Shown: positions 7,571-17,863 of the stretch, piece by piece | Layout: each line of letters opens with the position of its first letter | How positions within the stretch are numbered: position 1 is the stretch's first letter | Source: Bacillota bacterium | GTDB lineage: Bacteria; Bacillota; Clostridia; Caldicoprobacterales; Xylanivirgaceae | Direction of reading: 5' to 3' | Assembly: GCA_023621995.1 (NCBI GenBank) | Contig: JAMOAB010000124.1 | Coordinates: 1-64,000 of the forward strand | DNA: 64,000 bases | Notes under the pieces: model-generated | What the model was told of the DNA's origin: nothing | What the model saw: only the letters and a program-made list of their open reading frames with translations | The model's database searches: none | Position numbers and translations under genes: made by a program

Positions 7571-9151
7571 TTGGCCATCGAAATCACACGAAGCCCAATT
7601 AGAATAGACCAGATAGCAGGGGATGAATGGTCGCAGGTATTGGTAGAATCAGATATAATTATTCCAGAAGATAAGCCAGATATTGGGAAAATATTGGACG
7701 TGACCGGTAAGGTATCTATAAATAGCAGGGAAGTTATACAAGACAAGGTTATGGTAGAGGGCTCTATAAGGTACAATATTCTGTACTTGGCAGAAGAGGA
7801 TGATAGGCATATTGCCAGTATGGAATCGGATGCCAGCTTTACAAGTTATTTAGAAATACAAGGGGTCCATCCGAAGATGACTTCAAAGGTATATGCAGAA
7901 CTGGAGCATATAGATTGTGACATAATAAATAGTAGAAAGCTAAATACAAGGACTGTAATGAATGTGGGTGCTAAAGTACGGGAATTAGTTCAATTGGACG
8001 TTGTAGACGGTTTTGACAGAGATGGACAGGTGGAAGTACTAAGGGAGTCTATAGTTGTATCATATGAGAGAGGTCAGGGAGAGACCCAGACCATTATACG
8101 GGAGAGTTTGGAGCTCAGTGATAATATGCCCACTATAGTAGAAATATTGAGAAGGGATATAAAGTTTAGGGATATAGACAGTAAATCAGCGGATAATAAA
8201 GTAGTAATAAATGGTGCTATGGATATAGGTTTTCTATACCTGTGTGAAGATCCTGACTACCCTATACACTATTTTAATGAGGAGATAGAGTTTGCCCATG
8301 TTGTGGAGATTGCCGGTGTGTATCAGGGTATGGACTGTTTATGTGAAGTATGGGCGGAGGATATATATATAGAGCCTAGAGAGAATTTGGACGGTGATTT
8401 AAGGCTGGTAGACGTGGAAGTATTTCTCTCCATGGAAGCTTCAGTTATAGAGCGGCAACATAGGGATATTGTGATAGACGCATATATGCCAAATGGAGCG
8501 TTAGATTTAGAGGTAAAGGATATAAGTATTGGGGAACTGGTAGGGGAAGGTCAATCCCAATCAATGATAAAGGAGCTAATTGCCTTACCAGAAAATATGC
8601 CTAGATGTGATAGAATATTATATATAGATGTAAAGGCTATTATGTTAGAAGAACAGCTATACGACGGCAGGGTAGTAATTGAAGGTGTACTACCTATAAA
8701 TATACTGTATCAATCAAAGGAGACAGGTGGGATAGTGAGTTTCAAGCAGGACATACCCTTTAGTCAAGATATAGATATTGAAGGTATCGATAAGGATATG
8801 TCTTGTGAGAGTAATGTATATGTGGACCATACATCTTTCTCCCTTGTAGCTCCTGATGAGATAGAGATCAAGGTGACAACTGGAGGACATACCAAGGTGT
8901 TTGAAGAGGTTAAGGTTAAGATGGTCACAGATCTTGAAGAAGTAGAGGCGCCTTCAAAGCAACAATCGGGGATATTCATATATTTTGTAAAGCCAGGAGA
9001 TAATCTTTGGTCTATTGCAAAACATTATAATACCACTATAGACAATATCCTACGCTTTAATACTCTTTCCGGCGACGAGGAACTAGAGGTAGGTAGCAGA
9101 ATAGTGGTATACAAAAAATATGACTATAAGAGAGACGAGGCTATAGTATAA
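7571..9151 (+). CDS. sipL: SipL-like spore coat morphogenetic protein (SPOCS/DUF3794 repeats + LysM)
   Basis: A 526-residue protein with repeated DUF3794 (SPOCS) modules over residues ~20-450 and a C-terminal LysM domain (~469-515, FVKPGDNLWSIAKHYNTT). This order and size match Clostridioides difficile SipL. There the LysM domain binds the ATPase SpoIVA to tether the coat to the forespore, the functional counterpart of Bacillus SpoVID. The start is TTG at 7571 behind GGGAGGGAG; no better ATG precedes it. It sits with other sporulation genes. SafA-like or general SPOCS-LysM proteins are alternatives, but domain order favours SipL. Expression is expected in the mother cell under sigma-E (family knowledge; no promoter was identified). 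Confidence 0.85.
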   Translation: MAIEITRSPIRIDQIAGDEWSQVLVESDIIIPEDKPDIGKILDVTGKVSINSREVIQDKVMVEGSIRYNILYLAEEDDRHIASMESDASFTSYLEIQGVHPKMTSKVYAELEHIDCDIINSRKLNTRTVMNVGAKVRELVQLDVVDGFDRDGQVEVLRESIVVSYERGQGETQTIIRESLELSDNMPTIVEILRRDIKFRDIDSKSADNKVVINGAMDIGFLYLCEDPDYPIHYFNEEIEFAHVVEIAGVYQGMDCLCEVWAEDIYIEPRENLDGDLRLVDVEVFLSMEASVIERQHRDIVIDAYMPNGALDLEVKDISIGELVGEGQSQSMIKELIALPENMPRCDRILYIDVKAIMLEEQLYDGRVVIEGVLPINILYQSKETGGIVSFKQDIPFSQDIDIEGIDKDMSCESNVYVDHTSFSLVAPDEIEIKVTTGGHTKVFEEVKVKMVTDLEEVEAPSKQQSGIFIYFVKPGDNLWSIAKHYNTTIDNILRFNTLSGDEELEVGSRIVVYKKYDYKRDEAIV

Positions 9152-9152
9152 A

Positions 9153-9196
9153 AAAAGGCTTCTCCTTTGGCAAATAGCCACAGGCAGAAGCCTTTT
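9153..9196 (+). terminator. Terminator-like hairpin between sipL and ispE
   Basis: A 44-nt hairpin: AAAAGGCTTCT (9153-9163) pairs with AGAAGCCTTTT (9186-9196), with an inner stem CCT.TGGC/GCCA.AGG. The 3' tail is only TTTT, so it may terminate partially or act as a processing site. Confidence 0.65.
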
Positions 9197-9220
9197 AAAA
9201 CTTATAAATGGGAGGATGCT

Positions 9221-10102
9221 ATGCAGAAGATAATATTGAAGGCACCGGCGAAAATAAATTGGACATTAGGGATATTGGGAAAGAGGTCAGATGGGTATCA
9301 TGATATATCTACAATTATGCAGTCGGTGGCAATATATGACGAGATAATAATGGAGCGGTCTACTGAGCCCATTCTAAGTGTCAGTGTCGACACAGGGGAG
9401 GTACCTGGAGGTATGCATAATATAGCCTACAGGGCAGCTAAGCTCATGCTAGATACATTTAAAATAGATGGAGGTATAAATATATACATACATAAGAATA
9501 TTCCCATTGCTGCAGGTATGGGAGGAGGCAGTAGTGACGGTGCAGCTGTCATGCTGGGTATCGAACATATGTATGATATAGATGTATCGCGAGAGAAGCT
9601 CATTCATATGGGTAAGGATGTGGGTGCAGATATTCCATTCTGTCTCTTTGGAGGCACGGCCCTTGCAGAGGGGATAGGGGAGAAGTTAACGCCCCTCCCT
9701 CCTATAGATACCGTATGGTTAGTTATAGTCAAGCCAAACTTTAATATATCAACGGGGGAGATATATGGGCTAGTCGATATGGAGCAAAGATATAGACAAC
9801 CTGATAACAAAGCGTTTATACAAGCCCTACATGATGGGGATCTAGATAGAATGTCATGCCATGGGGGAAATGTGTTAGAGGAGATATCTGCAAAGCTCTA
9901 TCCTAGGATATACGATATTAAGGCTGATCTTTTAGAGGCAGGTGCAATCTATGCACTGATGAGCGGTAGTGGACCGTCAGTATTTGGTGTATTTCGATCT
10001 GAAAGGGAAGCACAATGGGCCCATAATAAATTGAAGGATAAATACGGTCAGGTGTTTGTGACTCATACTATAGATACAGGGCCAAGGGTGTTGGAGGTAT
10101 GA
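9221..10102 (+). CDS. ispE: 4-diphosphocytidyl-2-C-methyl-D-erythritol kinase
   Basis: A GHMP kinase of 293 residues that phosphorylates CDP-ME at the 2-position in the MEP route to isoprenoids, needed for undecaprenyl lipid carrier. Visible are the N-terminal KAPAKINWTL substrate motif, the ATP-binding glycine-rich loop PIAAGMGGGSSDGAA (~96-112), the KDVGADIPFCLFGG region carrying the catalytic aspartate, and the C-terminal MSGSGPSVFG motif. The ATG at 9221 follows GGGAGG. Earlier in-frame codons would run through the upstream hairpin and were rejected. The next gene starts one base after its stop, so the two are translationally coupled. Confidence 0.95.
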   Translation: MQKIILKAPAKINWTLGILGKRSDGYHDISTIMQSVAIYDEIIMERSTEPILSVSVDTGEVPGGMHNIAYRAAKLMLDTFKIDGGINIYIHKNIPIAAGMGGGSSDGAAVMLGIEHMYDIDVSREKLIHMGKDVGADIPFCLFGGTALAEGIGEKLTPLPPIDTVWLVIVKPNFNISTGEIYGLVDMEQRYRQPDNKAFIQALHDGDLDRMSCHGGNVLEEISAKLYPRIYDIKADLLEAGAIYALMSGSGPSVFGVFRSEREAQWAHNKLKDKYGQVFVTHTIDTGPRVLEV

Positions 10103-10103
10103 T

Positions 10104-10826
10104 ATGGATAGGGTGAATGTTCTAATCCTTGCAGGTGGGGGTGATAGAGTATTTTCCCCCATCAATGGAAAGGCCATGGTGGAATATGTGGTAGATGCAG
10201 TGTGCGATACCAAAGACATAGGAGATATTGCCATAACTGGGGATGTGGATAGATTAAAATCCTACTTTGGAGATAGGATTGATTACTATATACAAGATGG
10301 GGATAGCCTATTTACAAGTGTAGAGAGGGGGTTGGGACCTTTTCTACAAGATAGGCATGTCATAATAGTAACAGCTGATATACCTATGATAAAGTCCCAT
10401 ATGATAAATGAATTTATAATAGAATGTCAGAGTGAATATGCAGACCTCTATTATCCCATAGTTGAGAAGAGAATAAATGCCGAGAAATTTTCTCATATGA
10501 GGCGTACATATATAAAGCTAGAGGAGGGGCAATATACAGGAGGGAATATAGTCTGTATAAATCCACGTATAATAGGGAGGTGTAAAAAATTTATATATGA
10601 GCTCATGGACAATCGAAAGAAGCCATGGAAGATAGGAAAGATGCTAGGTCTTAGGTTTTTAATACTTCTTCTTGCAGGTAAACTTACCATACCTGCAATA
10701 GAGCAACGAATATATGAGACTTTAAATGTAAAGGCAAAGGCCATAATTTCATGTTATGGAGAGATTGCAAATGATATTGATAGGGTCTCAGACATTGAAC
10801 TCATATCTAAGTACTTCCATGTATAA
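10104..10826 (+). CDS. MobA-like nucleotidyltransferase family protein
   Basis: A 240-residue protein with the NTP_transf_3/MobA-like fold. The N-terminal VLILAGGGDRV loop binds the nucleotide, a VTADIPM strand near residue 90 supplies the metal-binding aspartate, and TGGNIVCINP near 147 is typical of this family. Its substrate is unknown. It lacks the RxGxxK loop seen in true MobA or GlmU, having GGDRVFSPINGK instead. A hydrophobic helix near 180-190 could touch the membrane. It follows ispE by one base, with its ribosome binding site inside the ispE end, suggesting an envelope or isoprenoid-linked role by context only. Molybdenum cofactor work is unlikely without other mo genes. Confidence 0.8.
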   Translation: MDRVNVLILAGGGDRVFSPINGKAMVEYVVDAVCDTKDIGDIAITGDVDRLKSYFGDRIDYYIQDGDSLFTSVERGLGPFLQDRHVIIVTADIPMIKSHMINEFIIECQSEYADLYYPIVEKRINAEKFSHMRRTYIKLEEGQYTGGNIVCINPRIIGRCKKFIYELMDNRKKPWKIGKMLGLRFLILLLAGKLTIPAIEQRIYETLNVKAKAIISCYGEIANDIDRVSDIELISKYFHV

Positions 10827-10855
10827 AAAGTGCAGACCTGTCAATACTTATACAT
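10819..10855 (+). promoter_or_regulatory. Intercistronic inverted repeat before spoIIR
   Basis: ATGTATAA (10819-10826, including the upstream stop codon) is perfectly inverted at 10848-10855. There is no T-run, so it is not a normal terminator. It may be an operator or mRNA stem between the nucleotidyltransferase and spoIIR. No clear sigma-F promoter was recognised. Confidence 0.35.
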
Positions 10856-10882
10856 ATAAAATAGAACTGGGGGTATTGACAG

Positions 10883-11659
10883 ATGCGTACGTTTAAATGG
10901 ATTATTGGGATTTTATCTATATGCTTTATAATGTCAGCATTTTATAAAAATAATAGCCAACCTATTGTAGATGATAGATATATGAGATTTCATGTAGTGG
11001 CTAATAGCGACTCTCCAGATGATCAGCAACTGAAACTAAGGATAAGGGACAGGCTTCTTAAAGAATTTGACGATACTTTTAAGGATGTAGAATCGATAGA
11101 AGAGGCAGAGGACAAAATTAGAGCTAAATTATACAGGCTAGAGGAGATAGCAAATGATGAGATTTCAAGGTCAGGTAAAGATTACAGTGCCAGAGCTATA
11201 TTAGGTTCTTTTGATTTTCCCATAAAGGCATATGGGAATTTGGTATTACCTGCAGGTAGATATAATGCATTGAAAGTGGTGCTTGGAGATGGAAAAGGAG
11301 CCAATTGGTGGTGTGTAATGTTTCCGCCCCTATGCTTTGTAGACATAAGTCATGGTGTAGCGGTGGATGTGGAAGATGACGACCTTGATGAAACACTAGA
11401 GGATGGATGTGGTGTGGAAGATAGAGAAAATCTAGAAGAACATGATAAATATAATGTAGAAAAAAGCGACAGTCTAAAAGATAGGGACAAGCTAAGGGTA
11501 GGAGAGGGACGTAAAACAATATTGGCAAATACACACGATGGCAGAGATGAAAAGAGAGAAGATGTAACTGTAATTGAATATAGGTTTAAATCTAAGGATT
11601 GGTTCAAAGACTCCCTTCCTAAGATGGTAAAGTTATTTTCACTTATACCAGGGTTATAG
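10883..11659 (+). CDS. spoIIR: Stage II sporulation protein R
   Basis: A forespore-secreted signal that triggers SpoIIGA to process pro-sigma-E in the mother cell. The 258-residue protein has an N-terminal signal/anchor helix (~5-22) and the family signature RFHVVANSDSPDDQQLKLRIRD (from ~35). The conserved AYGNLVLPAGRYNALKVVLGDGKGANWWCVMFPPLCF region is kept (~110-155, described here in parts). A strongly charged stretch (~160-228, Asp/Glu/Arg/Lys-rich) is inserted before the C-terminal FKSKDWFKDSLPKMVKLF. This makes it longer than the 224 residues of B. subtilis SpoIIR. ATG follows CTGGGGGT. sigma-F control is expected from family knowledge. Confidence 0.92.
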   Translation: MRTFKWIIGILSICFIMSAFYKNNSQPIVDDRYMRFHVVANSDSPDDQQLKLRIRDRLLKEFDDTFKDVESIEEAEDKIRAKLYRLEEIANDEISRSGKDYSARAILGSFDFPIKAYGNLVLPAGRYNALKVVLGDGKGANWWCVMFPPLCFVDISHGVAVDVEDDDLDETLEDGCGVEDRENLEEHDKYNVEKSDSLKDRDKLRVGEGRKTILANTHDGRDEKREDVTVIEYRFKSKDWFKDSLPKMVKLFSLIPGL

Positions 11660-11728
11660 GGGAGACAATATACCTGGGTTTGGGTGACAAACACATTAAA
11701 ACATGCCGTCTAGAAAGGAAGGTATTGT

Positions 11729-12445
11729 ATGCCCTTCAAAGACAAGAGAAGTTTTATAGTTATCCTGCTTACAATATTTATATGTAGTTTTTTAATTGGT
11801 AATTACATATATAAGATAGATACGTATAGGGAAGCCGCTTCCCTATATTGGGGCTCAACAGGAGACAAGGTATATGAAGTACAGAGGAAATTAAAGCAAT
11901 GGGGATACTATGATGGTGCCATAGATGGAGTATACGGTGGTGGCACATTTGAAGCAGTGAAAAAATTTCAAAGCAAACACGGCCTTGTGGCAGATGGAGT
12001 GGTGGGAGATTCGACTGCAGCTGCTATGGGTATTGTACTTAAAGGTTCGGCAACTTCCCAAAATTATCAGTCCTCCAGAGGGGGAAATATAGATAGGGGT
12101 GATATATACACCCTGGCCCGGGCAGTACATGCAGAAGCTAGGGGTGAGCCCTATGTAGGCAAGGTAGCTGTAGCTGCCGTAATATTAAATAGGGTAAAAC
12201 ACCCATCGTTTCCTAACACAATAGCAGGAGTTATATACCAACCTGGTGCTTTTACCGCAGTGGATGACGGCCAGATAAACCTTCCTCCAGATGATGAATC
12301 GCTTAGGGCTGCAACGGATGCAATGAATGGTTGGGATCCTAGTGGAGGTTCTATATACTATTATAATCCATCTAAGTCAACCAGCTCTTGGATATGGTCA
12401 AGGCCAGTTGTGACCATAATAGGTGATCATAAATTCGCAAAGTAG
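11729..12445 (+). CDS. sleB: Spore cortex-lytic enzyme SleB
   Basis: A germination-specific muramidase-type hydrolase that attacks muramic-delta-lactam peptidoglycan of the spore cortex. In its 238 residues there is an N-terminal membrane/signal helix (~8-27). A PG_binding_1 domain follows (~38-97, GSTGDKVYEVQRKLKQWGYYDG). The C-terminal Hydrolase_2 catalytic domain (~120-238) carries ARAVHAEARGEPYVGKVAVA with the catalytic glutamate. ypeB, which holds SleB inactive and stable in the dormant spore, follows 18 bases after the stop, as in Bacillus. ATG follows AAAGGAAGG. Upstream sits the decamer ACATGCCGTC shared with the SASP leader. Confidence 0.95.
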   Translation: MPFKDKRSFIVILLTIFICSFLIGNYIYKIDTYREAASLYWGSTGDKVYEVQRKLKQWGYYDGAIDGVYGGGTFEAVKKFQSKHGLVADGVVGDSTAAAMGIVLKGSATSQNYQSSRGGNIDRGDIYTLARAVHAEARGEPYVGKVAVAAVILNRVKHPSFPNTIAGVIYQPGAFTAVDDGQINLPPDDESLRAATDAMNGWDPSGGSIYYYNPSKSTSSWIWSRPVVTIIGDHKFAK

Positions 12446-12463
12446 GTTTAAAGGAGGATGAAA

Positions 12464-13804
12464 ATGCGGCAGAGAAGATTGACTGTAATATTGTCAGTAG
12501 CCCTTGCTATTACGGGAATATGGGGAGTATATAACTACATATTGAATAGACAGCATACTATACAGATGGACAATATGTATCAACGGTCTTTTTTTGATAT
12601 GGTAGGGCATGTGAACAATATAGAGACATCCCTATCTAAGCTCATGGTAAGTGGTGACCAGAGCCAGCATCTCATATTGGTATCAGATATATGGAGACAT
12701 GCCGATTCGGCGCAGGTTAGTTTAGCCAGTTTGCCAATCTCCCACATTTCCCTTGCAAAGACTGCTAAGCTTTTAAATCAGATGTCTGATTATAGCAATT
12801 ATCTTGCAAGGAGTGTAGGACAGGGTAAGACATTATCCCTTGAGGAGGCAAATAATTTAAAGGAGCTCCATAAGAACTATGTAAAACTGGGCGAAGAACT
12901 GAGGGCACTGCAAGACAGTATAAATAATGGCAAAGTGAGTTGGAGGGACATAGGTAGACAAGGTAGACGTCTAGGTAGACAGACTGAAGATATCATAACC
13001 AATCAGCTTGTAAAGATTGAAAAGAGTGATATAAAATATCCTTCCCTCATATATGATGGTCCTTTCTCGGAAAGTCTAAAGGAGTTTGAAAACATAGAAC
13101 TAGATGGGGATGAGGTTGATCAGGGGGAAGCTATTAACATAGTCAAAGAATTTATAGGAGAAGATAAGGTAAGTAGGGTCCATGAGTGGAGCGAAAATAA
13201 CGGCGATATAAAATGTTGGGGAGTATATGCTGAGATGAAAGATGGAAGGGGCCCTTTCTACTTTACTGTGAGTAAGAAAGGTGGCAAGGTAGTGAACATG
13301 CTAGGCGATACGGGGGAGCATAAGATTAGGATATCACCAAGTGAGGCAAAGAAGTTGGCGACAAATTTTTTGGGAGATAAAGGATATAAGGATATGACCC
13401 CCACATATGAGAAAATTCACCATGGAATTTGTACAATAAACTTCGCCTATAAGCAAGATGATATTATAGTATATCCTGATCTTATAAAGGTAAAGATATC
13501 ATTAGACAATGGGCAAATGGTAGGCTTTGAATGTAAAAATTATCTAATATCCCATAGAGCAAGAGAAATAGAAGAACCGACCCTTTCATTAGACGAGGCC
13601 AGGGCACTTTTAAGTTCAGATTTCGAGGTAGAATCGGAGCGCTTGGCTATAATCCCTACACCGAGTAGGAAAGAGAGATTATGCTATGAATTTAATGGAA
13701 AATTTGGTGAAGATAAGTTTATAATATACATAGATGCAAATACAGGACAGGAAGCAGATATATTAAAGATAATAGATAGTCATACAGGCACTTTGGTGAT
13801 CTGA
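12464..13804 (+). CDS. ypeB: Germination protein YpeB
   Basis: Partner and stabiliser of SleB at the forespore inner membrane. The 446-residue protein has an N-terminal transmembrane helix (~6-24), a helical YpeB_N segment (to ~190) and two or three PepSY-like modules in the C-terminal half (for example [11 protein letters not shown] near 225 and [13 protein letters not shown] near 290). It ends with [17 protein letters not shown] chose the ATG at 12464 because AAGGAGG lies six bases upstream; the ATG at 12458 abuts the binding site. It forms a two-gene operon with sleB, and the SASP gene follows. Confidence 0.93.
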   Translation: MRQRRLTVILSVALAITGIWGVYNYILNRQHTIQMDNMYQRSFFDMVGHVNNIETSLSKLMVSGDQSQHLILVSDIWRHADSAQVSLASLPISHISLAKTAKLLNQMSDYSNYLARSVGQGKTLSLEEANNLKELHKNYVKLGEELRALQDSINNGKVSWRDIGRQGRRLGRQTEDIITNQLVKIEKSDIKYPSLIYDGPFSESLKEFENIELDGDEVDQGEAINIVKEFIGEDKVSRVHEWSENNGDIKCWGVYAEMKDGRGPFYFTVSKKGGKVVNMLGDTGEHKIRISPSEAKKLATNFLGDKGYKDMTPTYEKIHHGICTINFAYKQDDIIVYPDLIKVKISLDNGQMVGFECKNYLISHRAREIEEPTLSLDEARALLSSDFEVESERLAIIPTPSRKERLCYEFNGKFGEDKFIIYIDANTGQEADILKIIDSHTGTLVI

Positions 13805-13847
13805 CAATATTTTATAGAATGAATAATAGGCTTAAAGGGAAGACTAG

Positions 13848-13890
13848 CTTTGACGGTAGACAATCAAAAACATGCCGTCAAAGGGGAGGT
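13848..13890 (+). promoter_or_regulatory. Leader stem-loop and ribosome binding site of the SASP gene
   Basis: CTTTGACGG (13848-13856) is perfectly inverted as CCGTCAAAG (13875-13883), immediately before the ribosome binding site GGGGAGG (13884-13890). The right arm includes part of ACATGCCGTC (13870-13879), which also occurs at 11701-11710 before sleB. It could be an mRNA stem influencing translation or stability, or part of a shared operator. No convincing sigma-G promoter was matched. Confidence 0.45.
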
Positions 13891-13896
13891 TATAAG

Positions 13897-14079
13897 ATGG
13901 CTAGACGTCGTCAAGGTGTCATGTCTGACGATCTTAAATATGAGATTGCCAAGGAACTTGGTGTAGATGACATTGTAAAGACAGAAGGCTGGGGTGGAGT
14001 GAGTTCAAGAGATTGTGGAAATATGGTAAAGATAGCAATAGAGATGGCAGAGAGAAACTTGAAAGACCAGTCTAAATAG
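13897..14079 (+). CDS. Alpha/beta-type small acid-soluble spore protein
   Basis: A 60-residue DNA-binding protein that saturates spore DNA and protects it from UV and heat. The family core is visible: [13 protein letters not shown], then [23 protein letters not shown], matching the two conserved helix regions. The single cysteine in SRDCG is shared by a subgroup of clostridial SASPs, from recollection. The ATG at 13897 has GGGGAGG upstream; an in-frame ATG at 13819 would add 26 unrelated residues and was rejected. It sits directly behind sleB-ypeB, consistent with a forespore (sigma-G) context by family knowledge. Confidence 0.92.
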   Translation: MARRRQGVMSDDLKYEIAKELGVDDIVKTEGWGGVSSRDCGNMVKIAIEMAERNLKDQSK

Positions 14080-14100
14080 CACTTAGAACCTTACCAAAAA

Positions 14101-14130
14101 CTAAAGCGGAAGGCTAGCCTTCCGCTTTAG
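14101..14130. terminator. Perfect 30-bp palindromic terminator between SASP and pyrG
   Basis: CTAAAGCGGAAGGCT is followed directly by its exact complement, giving a 30-bp palindrome. On the minus strand it is followed by TTTTTGG, making it the pyrG terminator. On the plus strand the tail is CTTTCGG, so it terminates the SASP transcript less typically. It stands between the converging genes. Confidence 0.85.
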
Positions 14131-14140
14131 CTTTCGGTAG

Positions 14141-15772
<1,632 letters not shown>

Positions 15773-15795
15773 TCAACATTTTTCTACACCAAACT

Positions 15796-15825
15796 ATTTT
15801 ACATGTTTGTACAAGGGATTGTCAA
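15796..15825 (-). promoter_or_regulatory. sigma-A promoter of pyrG
   Basis: On the minus strand a perfect -35 TTGACA (15820-15825) and -10 TAAAAT (15796-15801) are separated by 18 nt. It is the clearest promoter in the window. It lies about 42 bases before the pyrG start. Confidence 0.8.
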
Positions 15826-15877
15826 GGTGGATTTACGTTAACTAACCACAAACCTCCTTTCAAATTTAGTTTTATAT

Positions 15878-16684
15878 TCAATATTTTTCTATATCGATCT
15901 TTTGGGCACATACTATATTCTGTCCTAAAAAATTACTACCTATTTGCTCAAACTTCTGACCAAAATCGCTTACAAAAAAACTATATACACCCTTATTTTC
16001 ATCTAAATTGAGCATATCAGATTCGGTTAAGATTTGCTTCACATTTAGGGCGGTGCCCTCTGCAGGGTTTATAAGAGTAACTCCATCGCCCATTACAGTT
16101 TGAATGACTTTGGCGAGCAGAGGAAAATGAGTACAACCAAGGACTAATGTATCAATTTCCATAGCTTTTATAGTATCTAGATATTTTTTAGCTGTCAAGT
16201 ATGCAATTTCAGTATTAGCCCATCCTTCCTCTACAATTGGCACAAATAGGGAACAAGCTTTACTATAGATGGAGGTGTTTGGAGCATAACTAAGTATTGC
16301 CTTTTCATAGGCCCTACTTGAGATGGTACCTTCAGTGCCTATTATGCCTATTCTATTATTGTTGGTTGCAGCAACTGCAGCTTGTGCACCAGGTTCTATT
16401 ACCCCTAATATGGGGATATGAAATTTAGATCTCAGTACATGAAGACAGCAAGAGCTAACTGTGTTACATGCCACCACAACCATCTTTACATTCTGAGTCT
16501 CAAGAAAACGGACACATTGGGAGGAGTACTTTTCTACTATCTCCTTTGATCTTGTACCATATGGTATGCGTGCTGTATCGCCAAAATATATGATGTCTTC
16601 ATTCGGAAGTTCATCTATGAGCTCTTTGACAACTGTGAGGCCACCTAACCCTGAATCAAAGACGCCAATCGGCCTATTGTCCAT
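15878..16684 (-). CDS. murI: Glutamate racemase
   Basis: A cofactor-independent racemase supplying D-glutamate for peptidoglycan. In 268 residues the two catalytic cysteines lie in VVVACNTVSS (~73) and LGCTHFPLL (~183). The N-terminal IGVFDSGLGGLTV and YFGDTARIPYG motifs are canonical. ATG follows GGAGGGAC on the minus strand. The upstream gene ddl ends 20 bases earlier, so the pair probably forms an operon devoted to D-amino acid supply for the wall. Confidence 0.96.
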   Translation of the reverse strand: MDNRPIGVFDSGLGGLTVVKELIDELPNEDIIYFGDTARIPYGTRSKEIVEKYSSQCVRFLETQNVKMVVVACNTVSSCCLHVLRSKFHIPILGVIEPGAQAAVAATNNNRIGIIGTEGTISSRAYEKAILSYAPNTSIYSKACSLFVPIVEEGWANTEIAYLTAKKYLDTIKAMEIDTLVLGCTHFPLLAKVIQTVMGDGVTLINPAEGTALNVKQILTESDMLNLDENKGVYSFFVSDFGQKFEQIGSNFLGQNIVCAQKIDIEKY

Positions 16685-16704
16685 TTTTGTCCCTCCTTGA
16701 ATAT

Positions 16705-17793
16705 TTAAAACTCCATGTGGTGTTTTTCGTTGAAACGATCCAGTGCCAGATCGATAAGCTCATCCATGAGCTCACTATATGGTATGCCACTTGCCTCCCA
16801 AAGCTTAGGATACATGCTTATTTTAGTAAAACCAGGCATGGTATTGAGTTCATTTAGATATACATCTCCAGTTTTGCGATGGACAAAGAAATCTACCCTA
16901 GCCAGGCCACTACAGTCAAGTGATTTAAATGCTTCTATGGCTATGCGTCGAATTTCTTCGCTCTTTTCCTCAGTAAGGGGAGCTGGTATTATAAGTTCCG
17001 ACTTGCCATCGCCAAAATATTTTGCTTCATAGTCATAAAAATCATTACAAGGAATTATCTTACCCAGTACAGATGCTTTTGGATGATTATTGCCAAGGAT
17101 GGCACATTCTATTTCATAGCCGTCTATAAACTCTTCGACTATTATCTTTCTATCGTATTTAGAAGCTTCATCTAATCCTCTAGCAAGTTGTTCTCTGTCA
17201 TAGCATTTACTTATACCTACGCTAGAACCTAAGTTGGCAGGCTTTATGAATACAGGATATTCAAAGGACGCTTCTATATCTAACAAGGTTGCCTCCCTAT
17301 CACGTATGTAGTCTCGCTTTAAGACAACACTATATTTTGCTTGGGGTAGGTTATGGCATTGAAATATGGATTTGGAGATTGCCTTATCCATACCAGTAGA
17401 CGATGCAACTACGTCACATCCTACATAGGGAATATTGGCAAGCTCAAACAGGCCTTGTATTGTACCGTCTTCTGCATGGGGACCATGCATAACCGGAAAT
17501 ATGACATCTACTTTATAGACCTTGTGGGGATCGGATAATAGGAAAAAGCCTCCATATGTTGGATCGGCGGGGAAGATTAAGGGCTTTCCGTCCTTTTCCC
17601 ATGATCCATCTTCGATATTATCTGGATGACCATCATATAACATCCATTTTCCTGATTTAGTTATACCTATCAGATATAGGGAGTATTTCTCCCTGTCTAT
17701 ATTGTTTATAACAGAGGTGGCAGACATGAGGGATACTTCATGTTCCCCTGATTGACCTCCGAAGAGAATGGCCAGTTTTAACTTTTTTTTCAT
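16705..17793 (-). CDS. ddl: D-alanine--D-alanine ligase
   Basis: An ATP-grasp enzyme making the D-Ala-D-Ala dipeptide of peptidoglycan. In 362 residues the N-terminal LFGGQSGEHEVSLMSATS loop, the ATP-binding VFIKPANLGSSVGISK (~170-185) and the C-terminal VYLNELNTMPGFTKISMYPKL with metal ligands are clear. The Tyr/Phe that separates D-Ala from D-lactate ligases was not resolved by eye; the general sequence resembles D-Ala-D-Ala enzymes. GGAGG precedes the ATG. It is the first gene of the leftward cluster and has its own promoter overlapping a palindrome. Confidence 0.95.
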   Translation of the reverse strand: MKKKLKLAILFGGQSGEHEVSLMSATSVINNIDREKYSLYLIGITKSGKWMLYDGHPDNIEDGSWEKDGKPLIFPADPTYGGFFLLSDPHKVYKVDVIFPVMHGPHAEDGTIQGLFELANIPYVGCDVVASSTGMDKAISKSIFQCHNLPQAKYSVVLKRDYIRDREATLLDIEASFEYPVFIKPANLGSSVGISKCYDREQLARGLDEASKYDRKIIVEEFIDGYEIECAILGNNHPKASVLGKIIPCNDFYDYEAKYFGDGKSELIIPAPLTEEKSEEIRRIAIEAFKSLDCSGLARVDFFVHRKTGDVYLNELNTMPGFTKISMYPKLWEASGIPYSELMDELIDLALDRFNEKHHMEF

Positions 17794-17823
17794 AATAGTT
17801 CCTCCTATCTACTTATAGATAAT

Positions 17824-17863
17824 ATTTTACTATTTACCATACTATAATTCAATTGATAATTGA
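17824..17863 (-). promoter_or_regulatory. ddl promoter with overlapping palindrome
   Basis: On the minus strand TTGAAT (17847-17852), 17-nt spacer, TAAAAT (17824-17829) forms a good sigma-A promoter. The odd palindrome TCAATTGATAATTGA (17849-17863) overlaps its -35, a position suited to a repressor site. The remaining 17864-18010 is AT-rich with no ORF. Confidence 0.6.

Noticed and set aside
11660-11728. sigma-G promoter before sleB
   Set aside because: CATTAAA resembles the -10, but the nearest -35-like AATATA is about 21 bases away, beyond the usual spacing.
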